From: Actinocrinis sp035653575
Lineage (GTDB): Bacteria; Actinomycetota; Actinomycetes; Streptomycetales; Catenulisporaceae
Assembly: GCF_035653575.1 (NCBI RefSeq)
Contig: NZ_DASRBQ010000137.1
Location: forward strand, 25,760 to 89,759
Direction: 5' to 3'
DNA: 64,000 nucleotides
Of this stretch, positions 42,412 through 49,299 are shown one piece after another. Position 1 is the first letter of the stretch; each line of letters opens with the position of its first letter. Under the pieces are notes generated by a model that searched no databases, was not told the DNA's origin, and saw only the letters and a program-made list of their open reading frames with translations. Made by a program: the position numbers and the translations under genes.

Positions 42412-42579
42412 ATGGCGGCGATGAAGCCGCGGACGGGCGACGGCCCGCTCGAAGTGGTCAAGGAGGGGCGCGGCATCGTGATGCGGGTGCCCCTCGAAGG
42501 CGGCGGCCGACTCGTCGTCGAGCTCTCGCCGGACGAGGCCGGCGCTCTCGGAGACGCGCTGAAGAACGTGGTCGGTTAG
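42412..42579 (+). CDS. DUF3117 family small protein
   Basis: A 55-residue conserved actinobacterial protein (MAAMKPRTGDGPLEVVKEGR, then GRLVVELSPDEAGALGDALK). It is one of the most conserved small proteins of the phylum (M. tuberculosis Rv1211 type), found near sigE there too. No catalytic motif; function unknown. A strong ribosome site (GAGGAAGGGGAACGAG) precedes the ATG. Confidence 0.9.
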   Translation: MAAMKPRTGDGPLEVVKEGRGIVMRVPLEGGGRLVVELSPDEAGALGDALKNVVG

Positions 42580-42654
42580 CGGCCGCGCAGCTCAATTACA
42601 CAGACAACCCCTTCGGCACTTCGACGGTTCGACCGTCGCCATGGCCCCGGCCCG

Positions 42655-42681
42655 GGAACTCCGGCGCCGGGGCCGAGCGTT
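42655..42681 (+). promoter_or_regulatory. ECF-type promoter upstream of sigE
   Basis: GGAACT (42655-42660), 17 bases, CGTT (42678-42681). This matches the GGAAC / CGTT pattern recognised by SigE-type ECF factors. It lies about 110 bases before the sigE start and suggests autoregulation. Confidence 0.6.
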
Positions 42682-42723
42682 TGTCGGATGAGGGCCCGCC
42701 ACGGGACTCAGACGACGTTCAGC

Positions 42724-42750
42724 AACCTTGAGCCTGACTATGTCAAGGTT
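42724..42750 (+). promoter_or_regulatory. HAIR-like inverted repeat in the sigE leader
   Basis: A perfect inverted repeat AACCTTGA / TCAAGGTT with an 11-base centre. CTTGA-N11-TCAAG has the spacing of the HspR element HAIR (CTTGAGT-N7-ACTCAAG); 11 of its 14 fixed bases match here. It lies downstream of the predicted ECF promoter, 40 bases before the ATG, where a bound protein would block transcription. It could instead be an RNA hairpin. Confidence 0.45.
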
Positions 42751-42789
42751 CACAGGCCGCTCTCAGCAATTCCGTCGGGGAAGGAAGCT

Positions 42790-43494
42790 ATGGTTACTGC
42801 AGCGGTACTCGAACGACGAGGAGGTAGTGCCGTGGCGCTCGGGGGCGGCAGTGACTATGGCGAGGCGGGCTTCGACTCCTTTCCGGCGGGAACGCCGAAC
42901 GGGGCGGAATGGACGCCTCCGTCCTGGGACGAGGTCGTGCGTACTCATTCGGCCAGGGTGTACCGGCTGGCCTATCGACTGACGGGGGACCGGCACGACG
43001 CGGAGGATCTGACGCAGGAAGTGTTCGTCCGGGTGTTCCGGTCGCTCAACAGCTACACGCCCGGCACCTTCGAGGGCTGGCTGCACCGGATCACCACGAA
43101 CCTGTTCCTCGACTCGGTGCGGCGCAAGGCCAAGATCCGCTTCGAGGGCCTGGCCGAGGACGCGGCCGACCGGCTGGCCGGCAAGGAGCCGACCCCCGCG
43201 CAGGCCTACTTCGACAACCACCTCGACGCCGACATCGAGCGCGCGCTGGCCGAACTCGCTCCCGAGTTCCGGGCCGCGGTCGTGCTCTGTGACATCGAGG
43301 GCCTCTCCTACGAGGAGATCGCGGCTACGCTCGGCGTGAAGCTGGGCACCGTCAGGTCCCGGATCCACCGGGGCCGCAGCCAACTGCGTGCCGCACTGGC
43401 GCACCGAGCCCCGACCGAGGCGGTGGAACTGCCACCGTTGACGACGATCGAGGACGACGCGGAGCGCACCGGCGGCGGAAAGGGACAGCTGTGA
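42790..43494 (+). CDS. sigE: ECF RNA polymerase sigma factor SigE
   Basis: About 234 residues. Region 2 is VYRLAYRLTGDRHDAEDLTQEVFVRVFRSL with FEGWLHRITTNLFLDSVRRK; region 4 is LAPEFRAAVVLCDIEGLSYEEIAATLGVKLGTVRSRIHRGRSQLR. It heads the same genes as M. tuberculosis sigE, the envelope-stress sigma factor. The ATG at 42790 has GGAAGGAAG in front; later GTG codons (e.g. 42832) could give shorter isoforms. The next gene is its anti-sigma factor, overlapping by one base. Confidence 0.92.
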   Translation: MVTAAVLERRGGSAVALGGGSDYGEAGFDSFPAGTPNGAEWTPPSWDEVVRTHSARVYRLAYRLTGDRHDAEDLTQEVFVRVFRSLNSYTPGTFEGWLHRITTNLFLDSVRRKAKIRFEGLAEDAADRLAGKEPTPAQAYFDNHLDADIERALAELAPEFRAAVVLCDIEGLSYEEIAATLGVKLGTVRSRIHRGRSQLRAALAHRAPTEAVELPPLTTIEDDAERTGGGKGQL

Positions 43495-43958
43495 TGGGCC
43501 GGTTCAGCGAACACCTCGGCGCCCGCCTCGGCGCGCTCGTCGACGGCGAACTCGCCCACGACGACCGCGACCGGGCGCTGGCGCACCTGGCCTGTTGCGC
43601 ACAGTGCCGGACGCTGGTGGAGGCGGAGCGCGCGCTCAAGAACCGGCTGGAGGCGACGGCGATGCCGGAGCCCTCGGCCCGGCTGATGGCCGCGCTGTTC
43701 CAGATCCCGCAGACCGAGCGGCCCCCGGAGCCGCCCGCGGGCTCGCCGCCGCAGCTCGGCGGCTTCCTGGGCCGTTCCTCCGCGTTCCTGCCCGAGTTCG
43801 CGGTCGGGCTGCGCCCGATCGGCGAGCTGCCCGAGGAGGGCGAGTCCGGTCTCGGCGAGGGCGGCTCGATGAACCGCACCCGGCCGGCCCGCCGCGGCGG
43901 CCTGGTTCCGGCGCAGGAGCCCTCCTTCCTCGGCCGCGCTTTCCTGCCCATTCGCTAG
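43494..43958 (+). CDS. rseA: Anti-sigma-E factor RseA (zinc-associated)
   Basis: A 154-residue protein, the same length as M. tuberculosis RseA. The N-terminal ZAS domain has HLACCAQC (HxxxCxxC, about H31, C35, C38) after LGALVDGELAHDDRDRAL. The rest is Pro/Gly-rich with no membrane helix, so it is a cytoplasmic anti-sigma factor that should bind SigE and be released by oxidation or by phosphorylation and proteolysis, as known for its homologue. It overlaps sigE by one base (TGATG). Confidence 0.88.
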   Translation: MGRFSEHLGARLGALVDGELAHDDRDRALAHLACCAQCRTLVEAERALKNRLEATAMPEPSARLMAALFQIPQTERPPEPPAGSPPQLGGFLGRSSAFLPEFAVGLRPIGELPEEGESGLGEGGSMNRTRPARRGGLVPAQEPSFLGRAFLPIR

Positions 43959-43962
43959 GTTC

Positions 43963-43993
43963 GCCACCGGTCGCCAGGTTCGCCGCCGGTGGC
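43963..43993 (+). terminator. Hairpin after rseA
   Basis: GCCACCGG / CCGGTGGC, a perfect 8-bp stem with a 15-base loop, begins five bases after the rseA stop; a smaller stem (GGCCC / GGGCC) follows at once. The remaining 395-base gap (43959-44353) has no gene I can support; htrA, which lies here in M. tuberculosis, is absent. Confidence 0.6.
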
Positions 43994-44353
43994 CCCGCGG
44001 GCCACGGTCCGCGGCGCCACGACCGACCGGTGCAGGCCCCGGACCGCCGATCCGCGCACCGCCGCCCCACGAGGCTCTGCGCTCACCGGCGGTCCGCGTT
44101 TGTGTGTAGCCCCGCTCCGAGTGCCGGTTCGGGGTGCCGCCGACCGACCGCGCGAACGAAACGCTGAGCGCTACTGGGGCCCGTCGCCGTGCGTCGTCGG
44201 GTCGAACCGTCGCCCGCACCGGCACCCGCGGCGATCTTTTCCCGCCCGGTTGCGGCCTAGCCTCTGTCTGACCGGCGGTTCGGGCGGTTACTGTGGTTTC
44301 TGGTCATCGGACCGCCTGCACTGCCCTCTGCCCGCCGACGCCGGAGCACCGCG

Positions 44354-44737
44354 ATGTTCTTCGATCTGTCCCCGCTGGAAATAGTCGTGCTGCTCGGGCT
44401 CGCCGTCGTCCTGTTCGGCCCGGACAAGCTGCCGCAGGCCGCGGCCAGCGCCGCGCGCTTCCTGCGCCAGGTCCGCGCCTTCGGCGAGAACGCCCGGGCC
44501 GATCTGCGCAACGAGCTCGGGCCCGAGTTCGAAGGGCTCGACCTGCAGGACCTGAACCCGAAGACCTTCGTTCGCAAGAACCTGCTCGGCGAGGGCGAGG
44601 ATCTGCGCGAGCTGCGCGACGAGTTGAACCGCGACCTGCGCAACCTCGGCTCGATGGACGAGCTGCCGCCGCCGCGCCGCGAGCCGACCCCGCTGGCCGC
44701 CGGCGAGCGCCCGCCCTACGACGCAGACGCGACGTGA
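44354..44737 (+). CDS. tatB: Sec-independent (twin-arginine) translocase subunit TatB
   Basis: A 127-residue protein with one N-terminal membrane helix ending in the TatA/B hinge (PLEIVVLLGLAVVLFGPDKLP). A long amphipathic and charged helix follows (AAASAARFLRQVRAFGENARADLRNELGPEF), longer and more acidic than TatA, as in TatB. It helps TatC receive folded twin-arginine substrates. Its position after sigE-rseA matches other actinobacteria. Confidence 0.88.
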   Translation: MFFDLSPLEIVVLLGLAVVLFGPDKLPQAAASAARFLRQVRAFGENARADLRNELGPEFEGLDLQDLNPKTFVRKNLLGEGEDLRELRDELNRDLRNLGSMDELPPPRREPTPLAAGERPPYDADAT

Positions 44738-44756
44738 CCCATTCCCGGAGCCCCGT

Positions 44757-45452
44757 TTGACCAGCCCGGCCCAGCCGACCTCGCGCCAAGCCGAGTCCTC
44801 CCCAGCACCGATCCGAAGCCACGCCCCGATCATCGCCCGCGCCGCCGAACCCTCGGCGCGTGACGGGCACGCCGCCTTCCTCGCCGCGCAGCTGCCCTGG
44901 TACGGGCTGGATGCCGGCTGGCGCGGCGAGCGGCGGCTGGGCACGCTGTGCGCCGACGTCGACGGCACCGTCCAGTACGGCTCCCTCCTGCACGGCGACG
45001 CACCCGCCGGCCGCCCCGGCGGCGATCCGCAGCGCCGCGCGGTCACCGTGGTCACCATGGCCCCGCTGCCGCGCCGCCCCGCCCTGCGGCCGGACGGGAC
45101 GGCCCGCGGCTTCGTCGAGGCCAGCACGGTCGCCTCGGTGGCCGCGGTGGCCGGCATCGGCCTGGTCGAGGAGCAGTGGCCCTGGCATCTGGACGTCGCG
45201 GTCCGCCAGCACTGGATGGATCAGCAGCGCGAGCTGGCCGCCCAGGTGGCCGATCGCCTCGGCGACCTGCCCTGGCGGCTGCTGACGCTCTCCGTGGACC
45301 TGCTGCCGCAGGTGTTCCACTACCGCGAGTCGGAGTACGGCTGGGTGCTGGCCACCGCGACGCAGCACTGCTTCCTAGCTGCCTACGGGCGCGGGGTTTC
45401 CGCGTACTCGCTGGCCTTCACCCGCGTGAGCCTCGCCGACTACGAAGCCTGA
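44757..45452 (+). CDS. Conserved hypothetical protein, TTG start
   Basis: About 231 residues, no recognised domain. The first ~40 residues are Ala/Pro/Ser-rich and disordered. A compact core follows (FLAAQLPWYGLDAGWRG, then WPWHLDVAVRQHWMDQQRELAAQVADRLGDLPWRL), ending FTRVSLADYEA. No signal peptide or membrane segment. The only plausible start is TTG at 44757, with CCCGGAG six bases upstream and only 19 bases after tatB, so it is probably co-transcribed with it. Confidence 0.65.
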   Translation: MTSPAQPTSRQAESSPAPIRSHAPIIARAAEPSARDGHAAFLAAQLPWYGLDAGWRGERRLGTLCADVDGTVQYGSLLHGDAPAGRPGGDPQRRAVTVVTMAPLPRRPALRPDGTARGFVEASTVASVAAVAGIGLVEEQWPWHLDVAVRQHWMDQQRELAAQVADRLGDLPWRLLTLSVDLLPQVFHYRESEYGWVLATATQHCFLAAYGRGVSAYSLAFTRVSLADYEA

Positions 45453-45475
45453 TCACGGCGTCGGGCACCATCGCG

Positions 45476-45892
45476 TCATTCGTCGTAGTACCGCGCCTCG
45501 ATGACGTTGTCGTCCGGATCGCGGAAGTAGAAGGCGTGCGGAGCGTTCCCGCGAGCTCCGTACGTGACGACCCGCCGCGACGAGGTGTCCACGCCGTGCG
45601 CCTCGAGCCGGTCGCTGAGGGCCTCGTACTCCTCCTTCGTCATCGCGATGCAGACATGGTTGACCGGGAAGCCGGCGGTGCGCGTCGTCTTGGTCATCTC
45701 GTCGACGGCCGCGGCATCCTGACGCGGCGTCAGGTCGATGATCGACCGTTCGGTGACGCGTACGCTCGGAAACGGCGCCTCACCGGCGCGGAACTCCTCG
45801 GCGCGCACCGGGCGCAAGCCGACGACGTTCACATAGAAGTCCACGGACTTGAGCGGGTCGTCGACCCAGATCACCACATGATCGAGATCCAT
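45476..45892 (-). CDS. VOC (glyoxalase/bleomycin-resistance) family protein
   Basis: About 138 residues with two VOC beta-alpha-beta-beta-beta units: LDHVVIWVDDPLKSVDFYVNVVGL and VNHVCIAMTKEEYEAL, ending GNAPHAFYFRDPDDNVIEARY. The metal triad positions (His, His, Glu) are visible as LDHV, VNHV and IEAR. The substrate is unknown. The ATG at 45892 lies six bases after TACTGT; the frame is open further upstream but that would run through the divergent promoter. Confidence 0.85.
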   Translation of the reverse strand: MDLDHVVIWVDDPLKSVDFYVNVVGLRPVRAEEFRAGEAPFPSVRVTERSIIDLTPRQDAAAVDEMTKTTRTAGFPVNHVCIAMTKEEYEALSDRLEAHGVDTSSRRVVTYGARGNAPHAFYFRDPDDNVIEARYYDE

Positions 45893-45898
45893 ACCTCG

Positions 45899-45904
45899 AC
45901 AGTA
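45899..45904 (-). promoter_or_regulatory. -10 TACTGT (minus strand) for the VOC gene
   Basis: TACTGT, six bases, ATG at 45892; a -35-like TTGGGC lies 16 bases further upstream on the minus strand. It predicts a leaderless transcript. Confidence 0.45.
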
Positions 45905-45918
45905 CTGGCTGTCCCGGC

Positions 45919-45947
45919 TTGCCCAATGACTCGCTAGACGATATATC
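45919..45947 (+). promoter_or_regulatory. Promoter of the padR operon
   Basis: -35 TTGCCC (45919-45924), 17-base spacer, -10 TATATC (45942-45947), then six bases to the GTG at 45954, so +1 is probably the start codon. The 8-bp palindrome GATATATC covers the -10 and could be part of the PadR operator. Confidence 0.55.
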
Positions 45948-45953
45948 TTTCCT

Positions 45954-46319
45954 GTGAACACATCGACGAGGACGGAGCAGGTCTTCCTGATCCTCACCGC
46001 GCTGGTGGATCAGCCGCGGCATGGCTACGGGATCGTGCAAGAGGTCGCCCGCCTGTCCAACGGGCAGACGCAGCTGAAGGTGGGCACGCTGTACGGCGCG
46101 CTCGACCGGCTGACGGGAGAAGGACTGCTCGCCCCGGATCGCGACGAGATCGAGGGCGGTCGGCTGCGGCGTTATTACCGGCTCACCGAGCAGGGTGCGG
46201 CCGCGCTCGCCGAAGACGCGGAGCGGCTCGCGGCGCATGCGGCCGTCGCCACGCGGCGGCTGCGTGACCGCGGCGTGTCGTTGCCCGGGAAGCTCGGCCC
46301 GGCGGGAGGAGCGGCGTGA
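45954..46319 (+). CDS. PadR-family transcriptional regulator
   Basis: A 121-residue regulator with the PadR winged helix: TEQVFLILTALVDQPRHGYGIVQEVARLSNGQTQLKVGTLYGALDRLTGEGLL and a basic wing GGRLRRYYRLTEQGAAAL. A GTG start with no ribosome site, consistent with a leaderless message. The next gene overlaps by four bases (GTGA). PadR plus a membrane protein is a frequent actinobacterial pair in which the regulator controls both. Confidence 0.9.
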   Translation: MNTSTRTEQVFLILTALVDQPRHGYGIVQEVARLSNGQTQLKVGTLYGALDRLTGEGLLAPDRDEIEGGRLRRYYRLTEQGAAALAEDAERLAAHAAVATRRLRDRGVSLPGKLGPAGGAA

Positions 46320-47401
46320 ACGAGAACGGGGGAGCGGGCATGGATGACGAGGACCCCGCGGACATCGGAGCAGGGGCCGATGTCCTCGAAGCACGTTATC
46401 GCCGAATCCTGACGCTGCTTCCCGCCGCGTACCGCGAGCACCGTGGCGAGGAGATGATCAGCACCCTGCTCGACGGCGCCCCGCGGGGGAGGCGCTGGCC
46501 GAGCATCGCGGAGCTGGCGAGCCTCGCGGCGCTCGCGATACGGCTGCGGGTTGGCGCACCGGGTGGAACTCGCCGAGCCGTCGCCGTGGGCGAGATCCTG
46601 CGCCGCACCGCCTTGACGGGATTGCTCTCGCTGGGACTGTGGACGGGATGGAACGGTGTCGACAACCTGGTCGTGCTCTGGCTCGAGCGCAGATACGCGC
46701 GTCACCTTCCCGGTCTGACGCTGGAGTCGTGGCTGGCGACCAGCACGGTCCCGCCGCTGGTCTACCTCGGCGCATTCGTGGCGCTGCTGGTCGGATGGCG
46801 TCGCCTGGGCAGACTCCTCAGCGTCGCGCAGGCCGGGTACATCGGGTTCGCGGTCACGCGCCACGACTCGTTCCTGGTGCTGTCCGATCGGATGGCTCTC
46901 TTCGCCTTATCCCTGCTGATCGCGGTGGCCGCGGGCAGTGCGTTCCATCGCGAGGCGCCGCGAATGCCCACGCCTCGCCGGTGGCTGGTCAGCGCTGCGG
47001 GCCTGGCCGGGATCATCCTCACGGTCAGCGGTGTCTATTCGGCCTTGGCCTTCCCGCCGTCCCCGCCCGACGCACAGCTTGCCGAGGAGATTGCGGGCGT
47101 GGTGGGCGGTCCGCTGGTGCCCGCCCTCGCGGCGCTCTTCGGCCTTTCGCGCGCTCGCAGGTCACCGATATGGCCCGCGGCGCTGCTCACCCTCGGCGCT
47201 CCGGGGCTGCTGATCGTGCCCCGAGCCGTCATCATCTACGCGCAGGGCAAGTACGAGAACGTATTCGTCGGTGACCTGTTCTCCCGGTCGCTGTGGCCTG
47301 GGATGCCGGTATACATGCTGGCCACTGAGGTCACTCTCGCCGCAGCGCTTGGTTGGTCGCTGTACCGCAGCCGTCGACGAGCTACCGCAGTGCCCGCATA
47401 A
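46316..47401 (+). CDS. Polytopic membrane protein paired with PadR
   Basis: A 361-residue protein. The N-terminal soluble part ALEARYRRILTLLPAAYREHRGEEM-type helix (here DVLEARYRRIL and LPAAYREHRGEEMISTLLD) is typical of membrane proteins encoded after PadR regulators. About eight hydrophobic helices follow. No transporter or enzyme motif is recognised. Its stop is 15 bases from that of the converging mrp. Function unknown. Confidence 0.7.
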   Translation: MNENGGAGMDDEDPADIGAGADVLEARYRRILTLLPAAYREHRGEEMISTLLDGAPRGRRWPSIAELASLAALAIRLRVGAPGGTRRAVAVGEILRRTALTGLLSLGLWTGWNGVDNLVVLWLERRYARHLPGLTLESWLATSTVPPLVYLGAFVALLVGWRRLGRLLSVAQAGYIGFAVTRHDSFLVLSDRMALFALSLLIAVAAGSAFHREAPRMPTPRRWLVSAAGLAGIILTVSGVYSALAFPPSPPDAQLAEEIAGVVGGPLVPALAALFGLSRARRSPIWPAALLTLGAPGLLIVPRAVIIYAQGKYENVFVGDLFSRSLWPGMPVYMLATEVTLAAALGWSLYRSRRRATAVPA

Positions 47402-47416
47402 TTGCCGCGCGCCGCC

Positions 47417-48574
47417 CTACCGCCCTGCCGGGGAAACGGACAGGGACATGCCCACGAGTCCGCGTGCCCGCACGGTAAGCCGGTCGGCGATGCCTTGCAG
47501 CACAACGGCCGCGGGCTCCGCCGGGTGCGAGAGCACCAGCGGCACGCCCTCGTCGCCTCCTGCGCGCAGCCTCACGTCGATCGGGACCTGGCCGAGCAGC
47601 GGGACCTGCGCGCCGGTCGCCCGGGTCAGTGCCTCGGCCACGGTCTGGCCGCCGCCGGAGCCGAAGACGTCGACCTTCTCGCCGCAGTGCGGGCACGGCA
47701 GCCAGGACATGTTCTCCACCACGCCCGCGATGCGCTGGCGGGTCTGCAGGGCGATGGTGCCGGCCCGCTCGGCCACCTCGGCGGCCGCCTGCTGCGGCGT
47801 CGTCACCACCAGGATCTCGGCGTTGGGCACCAGCTGCGCCACCGAGATCGCGATGTCGCCGGTGCCCGGCGGCAGGTCGAGCAGCAGCACGTCCAGGTCG
47901 CCCCAGTAGACGTCCGCGAGGAACTGCTGGAGCGCGCGGTGCAGCATCGGGCCGCGCCAGACCACCGGCTCGTTGCCCGGCGTGAACATGCCGATCGAGA
48001 TGACCCGCACGCCGTGCGCGATCGGCGCCATGATCATGTCCTGGACCTGCGTCGGCCGATCGGTCACGCCGAGCATGCGCGGCACCGAGTGGCCGTAGAT
48101 GTCGGCGTCGACGATGCCGACCTTCAGGCCCTTGGCCGCCATCGCCGCCGCGAGGTTCACGGTCACCGAGGACTTGCCGACCCCGCCCTTGCCCGAGGCG
48201 ACCGCGAAGACCCGGGTCAACGAGCCGGGCTTGGCGAACGGGATCTCCCGCTCCGGCCGGTCGCCGCGCAGCTTCGCCTGGAGCGCCTGGCGCTGCTCGG
48301 TGCTCATCACGTCCAGGCCGACGCGCACGGAGCGCACCCCGTCCAGCGCGGCGACCTGAGCCTTGATGTCCTCGGAGAGCTTGTCCTTGAGCGGGCAGGC
48401 GGCGACGGTGAGGTAGATCTCCACGTCCACCGCGCCGTCTTGGCCGACCGCGACCGATTTCACCATGTCGAGCTCGGTGATCGGGCGGCGGATCTCCGGG
48501 TCCTGGACCCGGGCCAGCGCCGCGCGCACCAGATCCTCGGTGGGCGTCGTCGCACTCGTCGTCGTGTCAGCCAT
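47417..48574 (-). CDS. mrp: Mrp/ApbC iron-sulfur carrier ATPase
   Basis: A 385-residue protein. An N-terminal MIP18/DUF59 domain (VRAALARVQDPEIRRPITELDMV) is followed by a deviant Walker A P-loop VASGKGGVGKSSVTVNLA, VDADIYGHS, LLLDLPPGTGD and the cluster-binding CPHC. It carries [4Fe-4S] clusters to target proteins. M. tuberculosis has mrp at the equivalent place (Rv1229c). The ATG at 48574 lies six bases after TAGCAT on the minus strand. Confidence 0.93.
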   Translation of the reverse strand: MADTTTSATTPTEDLVRAALARVQDPEIRRPITELDMVKSVAVGQDGAVDVEIYLTVAACPLKDKLSEDIKAQVAALDGVRSVRVGLDVMSTEQRQALQAKLRGDRPEREIPFAKPGSLTRVFAVASGKGGVGKSSVTVNLAAAMAAKGLKVGIVDADIYGHSVPRMLGVTDRPTQVQDMIMAPIAHGVRVISIGMFTPGNEPVVWRGPMLHRALQQFLADVYWGDLDVLLLDLPPGTGDIAISVAQLVPNAEILVVTTPQQAAAEVAERAGTIALQTRQRIAGVVENMSWLPCPHCGEKVDVFGSGGGQTVAEALTRATGAQVPLLGQVPIDVRLRAGGDEGVPLVLSHPAEPAAVVLQGIADRLTVRARGLVGMSLSVSPAGR

Positions 48575-48580
48575 GGCTCA

Positions 48581-48586
48581 ATGCTA
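48581..48586 (-). promoter_or_regulatory. -10 element TAGCAT (minus strand) for mrp
   Basis: TAGCAT, six bases (TGAGCC), ATG at 48574; no Shine-Dalgarno. It predicts a leaderless transcript separate from the DUF1003 gene upstream. Confidence 0.45.
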
Positions 48587-48642
48587 TGCGCCGCACAAGG
48601 CTGCTCCGGCGGCGGCTACCCACTTGTCCGCGACCGGCGCCT

Positions 48643-49299
48643 TCACAGACCGGCGTTCGTGCTCGGCGGCGCGATGTCCCTGGTACCCGCCGGGAGCACG
48701 TTGTTCTGGACTGTTGCGTTCTGGGCTGCTGCGTTCTGGACTGCCGCATTCTGGACCGCCGCGTTCTGGCCGGACGTGTGCAGGTCGTCCATTTCCTTGA
48801 GCATGGCCTGAAGTTCCGAGCGGACGTAATCGCGGGTGGCCACCTCGTTGACCGCCAGCCGCAGCGCCGCCACCTCGCGCACCAGGTACTCGGTGTTCGC
48901 GATCGACCGCTCGTCGCGCTCTCGGTCCTGCTCGATCTGCACCCGGTCCCGATCCGCCTGCCGGTTCTGCGCCAGCAGGATCAGCGGCGCGGCATACGCG
49001 GCCTGTGTGGAGAAGGCCAGGTTCAGCAGGATGAAGGGGTACGGGTCCCAGTGGATCTCTCGGGTGAACTGAAGGATGTTCAGCACGATCCACACGAAGA
49101 CGAAGGCCGTCTGAATGACGAGGTACCGCGCCGTGCCGAAGTACCGCGCCAGGTTCTCCGAGGCCTGCCCGAACTTCTCCGAGTCGATCTTCGGTCGCAG
49201 CGAACGCGTGCGATGGATGTCCCGGGGCTGGTCAAGGCGGGGCTGTTCATGCCGAGCCGCATGACGCATGGCTCGGCGAGTCTCCGTGTCACGCGCCAT
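48643..49299 (-). CDS. DUF1003 membrane protein with pentapeptide-repeat tail
   Basis: About 218 residues. The DUF1003 core has two membrane helices (YLVIQTAFVFVWIVLNIL and PFILLNLAFSTQAAYAAPLILLAQNRQADRDR), followed by a charged coiled-coil region. The C-terminus has about five VQNAA-type pentapeptides from tandem 15-bp repeats. The ATG at 49299 has GGGAGGGGG upstream and overlaps the end of the PRC/MgtE_N/CBS gene by 11 bases, so they are one operon. Role unknown; the same pair occurs in other actinobacteria. Confidence 0.88.
   Translation of the reverse strand: MARDTETRRAMRHAARHEQPRLDQPRDIHRTRSLRPKIDSEKFGQASENLARYFGTARYLVIQTAFVFVWIVLNILQFTREIHWDPYPFILLNLAFSTQAAYAAPLILLAQNRQADRDRVQIEQDRERDERSIANTEYLVREVAALRLAVNEVATRDYVRSELQAMLKEMDDLHTSGQNAAVQNAAVQNAAAQNATVQNNVLPAGTRDIAPPSTNAGL
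48704..48763 (-). repeat. Four tandem 15-bp repeats in the DUF1003 gene
   Basis: Units on the plus strand are TTCTGGACTGTTGCG, TTCTGGGCTGCTGCG, TTCTGGACTGCCGCA and TTCTGGACCGCCGCG, with a partial fifth to 48778. They encode the VQNAA pentapeptides, so unit gain or loss keeps the frame. Confidence 0.85.
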
